In this document: positions 8,567 through 16,876 of the stretch, piece after piece
Layout: the number at the start of each line of letters is the position of its first letter
Numbering within the stretch: the stretch's first letter is position 1
From: UBA6623 sp965238125
GTDB lineage: Bacteria > Acidobacteriota > Terriglobia > Bryobacterales > UBA6623
Direction: 5' to 3'
Length of the DNA: 64,000 nucleotides
Assembly: GCA_965238125.1 (NCBI GenBank)
Contig: OZ250179.1
Location: 1,550,001-1,614,000, forward strand
Made by a program: the position numbers and the translations under genes
Notes under the pieces: generated by a model
What the model was told of the DNA's origin: nothing
The model's input: the letters and a program-made list of their open reading frames with translations, nothing else
The model's database searches: none

Positions 8567-9094
8567 ATGGGAAATACAAAAGGCGTACGGCGGGATTTCG
8601 AGGCCCTGGAGAAGCGCCGTTTCAAAGCGATCCGGTTGGTCGAGCAAGGCTGTAGTCAGTCCGAGACAGCGAGGCGATTGAAGGTCGCGCGGCAAAGCGT
8701 CAGCGAGTGGCTGCGACGATACCGGCGTGACGGCGAAGCCGGGTTGCGCCAGGCCGGCCGCGCCGGCCGTAAGCCGCTGTTGGACGCCGCGCAGCTCGAA
8801 CGCCTCGAGGCGTTGCTGCTGGAAGGCCCCGAGGCGCACGGCTTCCCGACGCCGCTGTGGAGCTGTCCGCGGGTCGCTCGTCTGATCGGAGACGAGTTCG
8901 GCGTGCGCTATCACGAGGGCCATGTCTGGAAGATCCTGCGGGCGCTCGGTTGGAGCCCGCAACGGCCCGTCGGCAAAGCGCGGGAGCGCAACGAAGAGGC
9001 CATCCGCGGCTGGCAGCGCAAGACTTGGCCGGCCATTAAAAAAAAGCCCGCAAAGAAGAACGTACGATCGTCTTCATCGACGAAAGCGGATTGA
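8567..9094 (+). CDS. IS630 transposase OrfA (helix-turn-helix part)
   Basis: The DNA-binding half of the transposase, about 175 residues. It starts at MGNTKGVRRDFEALEKRR, with a helix-turn-helix at SETARRLKVARQSVSEWLRRY and a winged-helix region ending with HVWKILRALGWSPQRPVGKA. Near its 3' end is A8G, which in the orfA frame reads AAA AAA AAG and contains the slippery heptamer A-AAA-AAG; a -1 shift there leads directly into the orfB frame. The functional product is therefore probably an OrfAB fusion. Confidence 0.88.
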   Translation: MGNTKGVRRDFEALEKRRFKAIRLVEQGCSQSETARRLKVARQSVSEWLRRYRRDGEAGLRQAGRAGRKPLLDAAQLERLEALLLEGPEAHGFPTPLWSCPRVARLIGDEFGVRYHEGHVWKILRALGWSPQRPVGKARERNEEAIRGWQRKTWPAIKKKPAKKNVRSSSSTKAD

Positions 9095-9582
9095 GTCAGA
9101 AGCCGCATCGTTGCCGCACCTGGGCGCCGCGCGGCGAGACACCGGTGTTGGAGTTCAACTTCAACTGGGACAAGCTGTCGGTGTCGGCCGGGCTGACGTT
9201 GCGCAACTTTTACTTCCGGCTCTATCCCGGCGCGATCGGCGAGCTGGAGGTCATCGACTTCCTGAAGGCTTTGGTGCGCCACATCGACGGCCCACTGCTG
9301 ATCGTCTGGGACCGGCTGCCGGCGCACCGCAGCCGCCTGGTGCGGGAGTTCATCCAGCTCTCCGAGGATCACATCGCAACGGAGTACTTGCCGCCCTATG
9401 CGCCGGAGTTGAACCCGGTGGAATACATTTGGGCGTACTGGAAGCAGCACGAGTTGCCCAACGTCTGCCCGAAGGACTACTGGGAACTCGACGAGCGCGC
9501 CCGCAAAGCGCTGTGGCGAATGCGCCGCAAACCGCGCTTGATTACCGCTTTCTGGAAACAGTCTTCTCTTTGTCTCGATTGA
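9091..9582 (+). CDS. IS630 transposase OrfB (DDE catalytic part)
   Basis: The catalytic half. The complete DDE triad is visible once the frame is read back to the shift site: TIVFIDES (first Asp, just upstream of the listed start), LLIVWDRLPAHRS (second Asp) and YAPELNPVEYIW (Glu). The listed ATG is internal to this domain, so a stand-alone OrfB would lack the first Asp; the frameshift fusion is the only product likely to be active. It overlaps orfA by 4 bases. Confidence 0.88.
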   Translation: MSQKPHRCRTWAPRGETPVLEFNFNWDKLSVSAGLTLRNFYFRLYPGAIGELEVIDFLKALVRHIDGPLLIVWDRLPAHRSRLVREFIQLSEDHIATEYLPPYAPELNPVEYIWAYWKQHELPNVCPKDYWELDERARKALWRMRRKPRLITAFWKQSSLCLD

Positions 9583-9606
9583 CAGTATATTATGCGAAAC
9601 TCAGTA

Positions 9607-9725
9607 GATCCAGGTGATGGCGGCGTACTGGAAGTGCTCCATACTGGCTCCGCTGAAGCGCCGGAATGCACTGGGACAATCATGGGCCTTCCAAAGGGGC
9701 TTCAGGATTGGGGGCGCGCTTGGAG
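9607..9725. other. Unidentified remnant between two IS elements
   Basis: A 119-base island trapped between the IS630 right end and the IS1380 left end. Open frames exist on both strands but none is recognisable. Its last five bases (TGGAG, 9721-9725) are the target duplication of the adjacent IS1380. Confidence 0.4.
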
Positions 9726-11391
9726 CCAGGATTTCCATTTTGGCCCTGGCACGGTCACAGGATACACCCCCGCTGCGCCGAATACCACGTCTTTTCGCGC
9801 TGAACCCTGCACATCACCTCCGCCGGTAGGCGCCAGGGCTCGTCCGTCCGCTCACAGACGTTGATTGAGCGGACTGAACGGCGCTCCGGCCGACACTGCT
9901 CCCTGCGAAACCTTTTTGGAGCCAAAAACTGTTGATCCTCGCCCGGGCAACGCTACCCACCCGGCACAGGCAGCGCCCAGATCCTATGCAGCATGTCACC
10001 GAACAGCCGCCGGTTCAGATGCCCCTCCGCCAGCAGCAACCAGTAGTAGCGAGCATGCTTGACCAGCCGACCGCCGGTCTTCATCAACCTGTGTTGCAAA
10101 CTCGTTAGCGACCAGCTTTTGATTCGCTGCGGCAGCCCTAGCCGCCGCCACAGGTTGCCCAGGTTGTAGGCCGGCACGCTGAGTTGCAGCCGTACCTCGT
10201 TGGCTCGGAAGCGGTGACACGACAAGCGGGTCCAGTGCGTGGCCTGTTTGCCTTCTTTGATCCACTGCTCCGCCGTGCCGCGCTTGTTGTAGAACCGTAC
10301 GACCGAGCGGCTCGGCAAGCTCATGCTCGTCACGACAAATCCGACGCGCGGGAATAGTTCGCCCTGGTGATGCTCGACCTTGGCGACAACTCGCCTTGCC
10401 TTCGACCAGCTCTCGGCCTGATAGCGAAAACTCTTGTAGCGCACTAGGGGTTTGGCGTTCGGCCTGCCCGGTGGCCGAAACAGGATGTCCTCGATCTCCA
10501 GCTCCAGGCTCTTGTTCGCCGGGATGCGAATCACGTAGTCCACGCCGCGCTCCTCCATCGCCTCGTAGATCTCGGGCTTGGCGAAGGCGGCGTCGGCGCG
10601 GAACGTCACCTGTTTGCCCTCCGCCTGTTGTCGTTCGATCTCCGGCAGTAGCAGCTCGTCCCAGTCCTCGGCGCTGTGCACGTTGCCGGGACGCAGCTTC
10701 GCGCCTAGGCAGTCGCCGTGCTGGTTGAACAGCAACAGCGGGTGATAGCAGAGGGACTCAAAATGGCCGTTGTAGGCACTGCCTTCCTGTTGGCCGTGGA
10801 CGGGGCTCTCCGTGGAGTCCATGTCGAGCACCACGCGGTCTGAACCGTCGGGAGCTTCGGCTTGCGCGACCAGCTCCCGGTTCACTGCCATCAGCCCCAG
10901 CAAGTTCTCTTCGCTCGCCAGCATCTCCGTCTCGAAGCCATGCAGCGTCGAGGTCAAGGCTGCTCCGCGATCCCAGTTCCTCTTCGAGCCGATCAAGCGA
11001 AAGGTCGGATCGGCGGATACTCGAACGGCGTCATTGAGGTCCTCGTAGCCAGCGAGTCGGCTGTAGACCGACTGCCGCAGCAGATCGGCCAGCGCGAACT
11101 TCTTGTTCAAGCCTTGTCGCGAGTCGCTGAGATGCTCGTCGATCAGCTTCCCGAGTCCGAGTCGTTCATCCAGTTCGCGAACGAGAATCAGACCGCCATC
11201 CGAGGTGACTCGCGATCCTTGGAAATCGACTTTGAGAAATCCATTGAACGTGAGCTGAAACGGCTTGTTTTCTTTTTCACCCATCGGGTGTTGACCTCCA
11301 TGGCGTCCTTATCGGGCTCTAGCCCCTATCAATAAAGACGCTGAAGGTCGCTGGATGGTCTGAAGCTCATACATCAAATTGAAAATGCGGG
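9726..11391 (-). mobile_element. IS1380-family insertion sequence, copy 1 (intact)
   Basis: A 1666-base element flanked by a 5-base direct repeat TGGAG (9721-9725 and 11392-11396). The ends are imperfect inverted repeats, CCAGGATTTCCATTTT on the left and CCCGCATTTTCAATTT (reversed) on the right. A single transposase gene runs right to left. Nearly identical copies lie at 39310-42208, 45011-46676 and 56994-58659, so the family moved recently. Confidence 0.93.
9953..11284 (-). CDS. IS1380-family transposase
   Basis: A 443-residue DDE transposase of the IS4/IS1380 group. The catalytic residues lie in VVLDMDST (first Asp), FRADAAFAKPEIYE (second Asp) and the YREK-type signature YNKRGTAEQWIKEGK (Tyr, Arg, Glu, Lys at the usual 2-3-6 spacing). 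The N-terminus MGEKENKPFQLTFNGFLKVD and the C-terminal region (KSWSLTSLQHRLMKTGGRLV) are typical of the family. Full length and undamaged, so this copy should be active. Confidence 0.93.
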   Translation of the reverse strand: MGEKENKPFQLTFNGFLKVDFQGSRVTSDGGLILVRELDERLGLGKLIDEHLSDSRQGLNKKFALADLLRQSVYSRLAGYEDLNDAVRVSADPTFRLIGSKRNWDRGAALTSTLHGFETEMLASEENLLGLMAVNRELVAQAEAPDGSDRVVLDMDSTESPVHGQQEGSAYNGHFESLCYHPLLLFNQHGDCLGAKLRPGNVHSAEDWDELLLPEIERQQAEGKQVTFRADAAFAKPEIYEAMEERGVDYVIRIPANKSLELEIEDILFRPPGRPNAKPLVRYKSFRYQAESWSKARRVVAKVEHHQGELFPRVGFVVTSMSLPSRSVVRFYNKRGTAEQWIKEGKQATHWTRLSCHRFRANEVRLQLSVPAYNLGNLWRRLGLPQRIKSWSLTSLQHRLMKTGGRLVKHARYYWLLLAEGHLNRRLFGDMLHRIWALPVPGG

Positions 11392-11548
11392 TGGAGAGCT
11401 TCCGCTTCTTCCAGGCGGGAAAGAAGCCTCCTTCTGTTCATGGCCCCTGTGATGTTAGTTTTAGGGCTGATGGTGACAGTAGATGGAGTCCTATTGAGTC
11501 TCGCAAAATCAAGTGACATCTTTTTGGGGTACGTACGTCTTTGTATGT

Positions 11549-12076
11549 ATGGGAAATACAAAAGGCGTACGGCGGGATTTCGAGGCCGTGGAGAAGCGCC
11601 GTTTCAAAGCGATCCGGTTGGTCGAGCAAGGCTGTAGTCAGTCCGAGACAGCGAGGCGATTGAAGGTCGCGCGGCAAAGTGTCAGCGAGTGGCTGCGACG
11701 ATACCGGCGTGACGGCGAAGCCGGGTTGCGCCAGGCCGGCCGCGCCGGCCGTAAGCCGCTGTTGGACGCCGCGCAGCTCGAACGCCTCGAGGCGTTGCTG
11801 CTGGAAGGCCCCGAGGCGCACGGCTTCCCGACGCCGCTGTGGAGCTGTCCGCGGGTCGCTCGTCTGATCGGAGACGAGTTCGGCGTGCGCTATCACGAGG
11901 GCCATGTCTGGAAGATCCTGCGGGCGCTCGGTTGGAGCCCGCAACGGCCCGTCGGCAAAGCGCGGGAGCGCAACGAAGAGGCCATCCGCGGCTGGCAGCG
12001 CAAGACTTGGCCGGCCATTAAAAAAAAGCCCGCAAAGAAGAACGTACGATCGTCTTCATCGACGAAAGCGGATTGA
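11549..12076 (+). CDS. IS630 transposase OrfA, copy 2
   Basis: Same helix-turn-helix half as in copy 1, with Val in place of Leu early (DFEAVEKRRF). The A8G slippery run is kept, so a -1 frameshift into the catalytic frame should still work. Confidence 0.87.
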   Translation: MGNTKGVRRDFEAVEKRRFKAIRLVEQGCSQSETARRLKVARQSVSEWLRRYRRDGEAGLRQAGRAGRKPLLDAAQLERLEALLLEGPEAHGFPTPLWSCPRVARLIGDEFGVRYHEGHVWKILRALGWSPQRPVGKARERNEEAIRGWQRKTWPAIKKKPAKKNVRSSSSTKAD

Positions 12077-12564
12077 GTCAGAAGCCGCATCGTTGCCGCA
12101 CCTGGGCGCCGCGCGGCGAGACACCGGTGTTGGAGTTCAACTTCAACTGGGACAAGCTGTCGGTGTCGGCCGGGCTGACGTTGCGCAACTTTTACTTCCG
12201 GCTCTATCCCGGCGCGATCGGCGAGCTGGAGGTCATCGACTTCCTGAAGGCTTTGGTGCGCCACATCGACGGCCCACTGCTGATCGTCTGGGACCGGCTG
12301 CCGGCGCACCGCAGCCGCCTGGTGCGGGAGTTCATCCAGCTCTCCGAGGATCACATCGCAACGGAGTACTTGCCGCCCTATGCGCCGGAGTTGAACCCGG
12401 TGGAATACATTTGGGCGTACTGGAAGCAGCACGAGTTGCCCAACGTCTGCCCGAAGGACTACTGGGAACTCGACGAGCGCGCCCGCAAAGCGCTGCGGCG
12501 AATGCGCCGCAAACCGCGCTTGATTACCGCTTTCTGGAAACAGTCTTCTCTTTGTCTCGATTGA
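12073..12564 (+). CDS. IS630 transposase OrfB, copy 2
   Basis: Catalytic half, identical to copy 1 apart from Arg for Trp near the C-terminus (ALRRMRRKP versus ALWRMRRKP). The second Asp and the Glu of the DDE triad are within this frame; the first Asp lies between the slip site and this start. Confidence 0.87.
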   Translation: MSQKPHRCRTWAPRGETPVLEFNFNWDKLSVSAGLTLRNFYFRLYPGAIGELEVIDFLKALVRHIDGPLLIVWDRLPAHRSRLVREFIQLSEDHIATEYLPPYAPELNPVEYIWAYWKQHELPNVCPKDYWELDERARKALRRMRRKPRLITAFWKQSSLCLD

Positions 12565-12588
12565 CAGTATATTATGCGAGACTCAGTA

Positions 12589-12777
12589 GGAGAGCATTAC
12601 GTTATTGCGCCGATCGAAGAATCTCTTCCCTTTCTCGCCGGATACGAACTGCCCTCTTGGCTTCTTGTACTGGGCAGGGGACTTCTTGTGCTGCTTGGTC
12701 TATTGATCTCTTTATTTTCTGGAGTTGTTTTGTTGACACGACGACGTCGATCACCTTCATCGTTAGACTTGGACTGA
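12589..12777 (+). pseudogene. 3' remnant of a membrane-anchored protein cut by IS630
   Basis: After the right end of IS630 copy 2 the frame reads EHYVIAPIEESLPFLAGYE, a strong C-terminal transmembrane helix (LLVLGRGLLVLLGLLISLF), a basic cluster TRRRRS and a stop. This looks like the tail of a type I membrane protein whose 5' part is lost or separated by the insertion. No domain remains that would identify it. Any ATG before it (12574) lies inside the IS end and is not the native start. Confidence 0.5.
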
Positions 12778-13035
12778 AGGAGGAGCACCCCGGCGTGAGA
12801 GATCTTGCAGGGCCTCGTGAATGTGACTTGCTGCAGTCGGACGCCCTGATTTCTTGAGAGCCTTGCCGGCGTCCTTCACAACGGACTCGAAGGCTTCCGT
12901 TCCGCGCGTCACGATCTGGCCATTGACAAGCTGCCAGCCGATGCCTTCCTCGACAAAAAAAGTGTTCATCTCTTCGGCAAACTTCTCGGCATCGTGCTCA
13001 CCTTGCTCGCGATCAGGCCTTTGCCGGCACCGGTG
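12763..13035 (-). pseudogene. Remnant resembling an AbiJ N-terminal domain protein
   Basis: An open frame with no start or proper end reads AEKFAEEMNTFFVEEGIGWQ, then LVNGQIVTRGTEAFESVVKD, then SGRPTAASHIHEALQDLSRR. The block GIGWQLVNGQIVTRG with the following RPTAA..H..A is the pattern of AbiJ-NTD-type proteins (abortive-infection related, often annotated AbiJ_NTD4). Upstream the frame meets a stop near 13036, so only a central piece of about 90 residues survives. Family assignment is from memory of the motif and is moderately sure; it is certainly not a complete gene. Confidence 0.5.
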
Positions 13036-13561
13036 TTACCAACCGCATCGTGATCCTTGGTCAATCCGTCTATGAAACTGGATCAAGCCCACTCGGCGAC
13101 GGATGGTTGCCAGCGTCAGCCACCACGTGCCCGCCGGCCCCGCTGAGGTAGGCCGCCCAGTCGAAACATAGTGTTTGCCCCCGCCAATACCCCGGCGGAA
13201 CCGGTCGGTGCTCGCGTCGCTCGCTTCCCGACCGCTGGCAGCCTTCCCCGTTTCTGCGGCGGGTCGGCTTCCACAGTGCGCGTTTCGAGGCCTGCTCGGC
13301 GTTTACTCGCGTTGTGGCCTGTATGGTCGCTGACCCGCCCGCGGCGGCCCGTTGCCATCGGAGTGCTTCAGACGATGTTGTTACCTCCACCATCCGCTCC
13401 GATTGCTACCGGCTGGAGCGATAGTTGCCGGGCGGGATTCGCACCCGCTGAGGAATGGCGCCTTCTCACGGCGCACGCAGAAATACACGTTAAGGGTTCG
13501 GCCTGAGACCTCGGGTGCTCATAAAGGGGTAGACCCAACAGTCGTGCTCTGAGCCGCCATT
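13036..13561. other. Unassigned remnant stretch
   Basis: About 525 bases with no supportable gene. Open frames exist on both strands, but none has recognisable motifs or a good start. The segment near 13425-13480 (a GC-rich run with GGGATTCGCACCCGC and TCACGGCGCACGC) has the look of a decayed mobile-element end; I could not identify it. Confidence 0.35.
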
Positions 13562-13936
13562 TGGATCATTCGAGTCTACATGTGCGACGACCATCCAGCG
13601 GGTCTGGTCTTCGAGGAGACCGACGGAGAACTGCGCCTGGTCTATGATTATTTCCACTCGGATCAGCCTCTGGAGTTGCGGGCCGACAAAGACTACGCAG
13701 CACCGGGATATACCGTTCAATCCCCGGGGTACGCTTGGATCTGGTCGCTCTCGGACATCTTGAGCGCCCTCGAGCGACAGGGTCTAACTGTCTATAAGCT
13801 CACGGAGTGGCCGAGCAATGTCTACCAGCAGTTCCCCTCGATGCGCCAGGGGGACGACGGTCTGTGGCATCCGCGGCCGACCCATCCGTCTATACCGCTC
13901 ATGTTCGAAATCAAGGCAAACCAGAGACAGGGGTGA
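13562..13936 (+). pseudogene. C-terminal fragment of a class I SAM-dependent methyltransferase
   Basis: The readable piece contains HPAGLVFEETDGELRLVYDY, then GYAWIWSLSDILSALERQGL, and ends RPTHPSIPLMFEIKA. This is the C-terminal portion shared by a group of bacterial methyltransferases (the part after the SAM-binding Rossmann motifs). All SAM-binding motifs are missing, as nothing upstream continues the domain, so this is a leftover of a gene broken by rearrangement. The ATG at 13580 is probably not a true start. Confidence 0.6.
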
Positions 13937-14094
13937 GTTGGTTTTGAATCCTGTGGCTGCTCCCTTCCGACAATGGGTTGTCGCTGAGGGCGCCAAGGCC
14001 CAGCCGCTGATAATTAACAGAAGCGGCCCGGAGGGGTCAATTTCCCGCCCATAACGATACTCGTTGAGGTCGGCGTCGGCTTGGAATCTGACTT

Positions 14095-14358
14095 TCACCC
14101 GAACTTGCGCATCCGGGCCAGGGCTTGATCGAGTTTCCGGTAGAGCAGCGGATGCTCATTGCGCGAGCGGCTCTGCGAGGCCTCAAACTCTCGATGTTCG
14201 CTCTCGAGGCGGGTGGCCCGTCGCTTGCGCTCTGGGCTTCCATGAGAGGTGGGTCGCTTGTCAAGGGCGGTCGTTGGGAGGCGTTGGTCGGTTTGTCGGA
14301 TCCGGCCCGGGTCCTCATGCCTTGCGGCGCGTTGAGGACCGGGCTTCCATTCGCAGTG
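14095..14358 (-). other. Unidentified open remnant
   Basis: An 88-codon open stretch on the minus strand, with no ATG start, ends RSRNEHPLLYRKLDQALARM and four more residues before a stop at 14095. The Arg/Glu-rich helical composition resembles the tail of a transposase or recombinase, but I do not recognise it. It lies directly downstream of the IS110 transposase noncoding region. Confidence 0.3.
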
Positions 14359-14654
14359 TTATCGGTCTCGTTGTTGACCTCTGCTGGTTGGGGTCCGGTC
14401 TTTCGGCGCTGCTCTCTCTGTTGCGGCTTCGACCCATCCTCGAAAGAATCGGCCTGCCTGCCCAGAGCCCGCAGTCACCGTGACACGATCTCGATTCTCC
14501 GCCGCGGCCTCGCTTCGTCCGCCCAATCCCCTACTCCCTTCCTTTCAACAGGAATCTTCTTGCCGCCGAGTCCCCGTTAGGGGGCTCGCGGATGTCCTCA
14601 TCACGTTGCTTCATCCGAAACCGTTGCCGCCGACTGCGCCTCATCGTCCCTGCC
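14359..14654 (-). other. Noncoding flank of the IS110 element
   Basis: About 300 bases between the transposase stop and the remnant downstream, GC-rich and without a supportable gene. IS110-group elements carry a structured bridge RNA in a noncoding end, and this stretch, or the short region at 15852-15980, would be where to look. I cannot place element ends or fold an RNA by eye. Confidence 0.3.
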
Positions 14655-15851
14655 TTATGGGGAAACCGTTTCCGTCAGCCCGTGCAGCGGATCGTAGTTT
14701 TCTTGTTTCACCCACAACACATGCATCAGCACCGCCAACTTGCGCGCCACCGCCACCACCGCCCGCTTCTTCGCATGTCCTCCGCCGCGCGCCGCCAAAC
14801 CCAAACCCCAGCGCCTGAGCGTGGAGTCGGTCCCGAACGGCCCCAGCACCCAGTGCGCGCACTGAATCAACGTCCGCCGCAGCAGCGGATCTCCCGATTT
14901 CGTCACGCCCAGCCGCAGTGACCGCTCGCCCGATTGGCGTTGCTTGGGACGCAGCCCCACCAGCGCGCCGACCTGCCGCGAACGCTTCACGCGGCCCGGG
15001 TCGTTGTCGAGCGCCAACACGAACGTCAACGCCGTCAGCGGCCCCACCCCTCCGATCGTTCGCAGCCGCTCGACCGCTGCGTATTGCTTGCCCAACGCGA
15101 CGATTTGTTTGTCATATTCGCGGATCGTCGCGCCGAGGCTTTCGATTTGTGTCGCCACCCCCAACAACGCCGCGTGCAACACCTCGGGGCAGGCCTCCCG
15201 GACGCGCTCGACCCATTGGTTCTGGGCGCATCGGCCCAAGCGGATGCCGTGCGACTTCGCCATGCCGCGCAAACTCCCTTTCAATTTCGTGCGGCACTCG
15301 AGCACGGCCTCGCGCGCCCGCAACAACGTGCGTTGTTGTTCGGTCTCGAGCTTGCGCGGCGCGACGGGATTCAACAGGGCCGGGTTGGTGCGTCCCAGCT
15401 CGGCCAACCAATAGGCGTCGTTGCGGTCGTTTTTCGAGTCGGATTGGCTGATTAAACGCAATTGCCGCGCGTCGGCGACGAGCACGTCGTGGGCGAGGGC
15501 GGCCAGGCGGCGGCGAATCCAGTTGCTGTGGCTGCCGGTTTCGATCACAATGCGCAGCCGCGGCCAACGGCGGAACCAGCGATCCAAGGCCTCCGGGCGG
15601 GTGGGGACTTGGCATTCCTCGAGGCTTTCGCCGGCGAGGTCGGTGAGCCGTACGAAGCAACGTTTGTCGCCGATGTCGACGCCGGCGACGGCGCAAATTT
15701 CGTTGTCTTTTTGCATCTGGATGCGTTGTTGCGCCAACTGTTGTTCGAGCTGGGTGAGTTGGCGGGTCTTCGCTTGTGAGCTGTCGGCTTTCTTGGTTTG
15801 GTGTTTGTCGGTTTGGTTCTTGTCGGTCTGTTGTTTGCTATTCTTCTTCAT
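14655..15851 (-). CDS. IS110-family transposase (DEDD)
   Basis: A 398-residue DEDD-type recombinase. The RuvC-like half has VAGVDIGDKRCFVRLTD (first Asp), IVIETGSHSNW (Glu) and SDSKNDRNDAYWLAEL (the later acidic pair). The C-terminal Transposase_20 half has LRTIGGVGPLTALTF and VGLRPKQRQSGE. The N-terminus is unusually long and polar, with Gln/Lys/Asp repeats. I chose the ATG at 15851 because an AGGAGG box sits 9 bases upstream; an ATG 21 bases earlier lacks one. It converges on no gene, and element ends are not identifiable without a second copy. Confidence 0.9.
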   Translation of the reverse strand: MKKNSKQQTDKNQTDKHQTKKADSSQAKTRQLTQLEQQLAQQRIQMQKDNEICAVAGVDIGDKRCFVRLTDLAGESLEECQVPTRPEALDRWFRRWPRLRIVIETGSHSNWIRRRLAALAHDVLVADARQLRLISQSDSKNDRNDAYWLAELGRTNPALLNPVAPRKLETEQQRTLLRAREAVLECRTKLKGSLRGMAKSHGIRLGRCAQNQWVERVREACPEVLHAALLGVATQIESLGATIREYDKQIVALGKQYAAVERLRTIGGVGPLTALTFVLALDNDPGRVKRSRQVGALVGLRPKQRQSGERSLRLGVTKSGDPLLRRTLIQCAHWVLGPFGTDSTLRRWGLGLAARGGGHAKKRAVVAVARKLAVLMHVLWVKQENYDPLHGLTETVSP

Positions 15852-15986
15852 GGCTGGTCGCCTCCTTTTCAAAAATCCATTGCACCTCCCTTGTGGAGAA
15901 GTGCGCTGCTGCCGGTAGCCTACCGCTTCCCGGCTCCAAGCGACCAGCCTCTCATCCCATCTCTGCTGTTGCTTGTGCGCGGCTGG

Positions 15987-16876
15987 TTAGGGAGCCGCCA
16001 CCGAAACCTTCACCATTCCGTTGGTCCAGCAGCACAAAAAGCCGCGGCCTCCCAGGCCCGTCCAGTCGTTCAGAACAACCTCCAGCACGTACTCGCCCGG
16101 TTCGCTGAACGTCGCCGTCGTGGCCGCTCGGCCGCTGAACGCCGTTCCCTCGGCCGGTGGATCCTGCTCTTCCACCATCGGATGCACATTCTCGAAAACG
16201 ACGTCGCCAGGGCCGCGATATTTGCTCCAGGTCACCTTCACCGGAGGAGTGGTCCGACGCCGCATCCCCGGGATCAGCTTCGCGTCGTCGGCTATCCGGA
16301 TGTCGAGCGCGAGCGGCTGTCCGACCGCGGCGGTTCGGGTGGCTCGGACGGGGACGGGCCCCTGCACCGTGGGGCCCCTTCGTCGAGCTGCAGGCGCGGC
16401 GGCGCGTTGCCGTTGTCGTCAAGAAAGGGGGATATCTCCCACAAAGGGTCGAGCCGGGCGGGTACGGCGGTGGTCTGCCCGTTCGCCGTGATGGTCCAGG
16501 TGAGCTTCTTGTCGCCGAAGTCTTTCGGAACCGTCACGACGAAAACGCCCCATTGCCTGCGAATCAAGAAATGCGTCGGTTGGCCCTGATCGGGACCGCC
16601 CGGCTCGATCCGGTTTTCGGACCCGATCGGAATATCGAGCACTTGCTTTTCGTTGCGATTGTAGTAACCGAAAAGAATGCTGTAGCTGCCGTCTTCGTTC
16701 TGAAACCAGCCTTCGTAGGAGGCGGTGATGCTCTGCCCGGAATCATGCAACGCCCTGATGGGCAGAATCTGCGCCGATACGGGTCCGCCGCAAAGCGCGA
16801 TCGCAAGGCACAATCCGTACACGATTCGAACCAGCCGCAACACTTTCCGAATGTTCGCCAAGCTGTCGCGTCTCAT
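15987..16876 (-). pseudogene. Secreted protein of unknown function, single-base frameshift
   Basis: Reads as one protein of about 296 residues once a single missing base is restored in the GGGGCCCC run near 16371-16378. It starts MRRDSLANIRKVLRLV, has a signal peptide cleaved after ALCGGPVSAQ, and then a beta-rich region (SYEGWFQNEDGSYSILFGYY). The distal part (GQPLALDIRI, EPGEYVLEVVLND) resembles an Ig-like fold. Its ATG overlaps the TGA of the cytochrome gene, so the two are translationally coupled, suggesting a periplasmic partner for that oxidoreductase. The frameshift may be a sequencing error. I do not recognise a family. Confidence 0.6.

Larger units (their letters stand above)
8512..9604 (+). 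mobile_element. IS630-family insertion sequence, copy 1
   Basis: A 1093-base element bounded by TA dinucleotides (8510-8511 and 9605-9606), the target duplication of the IS630/Tc1 superfamily. Ends are related inverted repeats: left TTGAATCTCGCAAAATAAAG, right (reversed) CTGAGTTTCGCATAATATAC. It carries two overlapping frames, orfA and orfB. It is about 99 percent identical to the copy at 11494-12586. Confidence 0.9.
11494..12586 (+). mobile_element. IS630-family insertion sequence, copy 2
   Basis: A second 1093-base element bounded by TA at 11492-11493 and 12587-12588, in the same orientation as copy 1 and differing by only a few bases. Copies 1 and 2 flank the IS1380 copy with short spacers, giving a composite-transposon-like arrangement. 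Confidence 0.9.
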
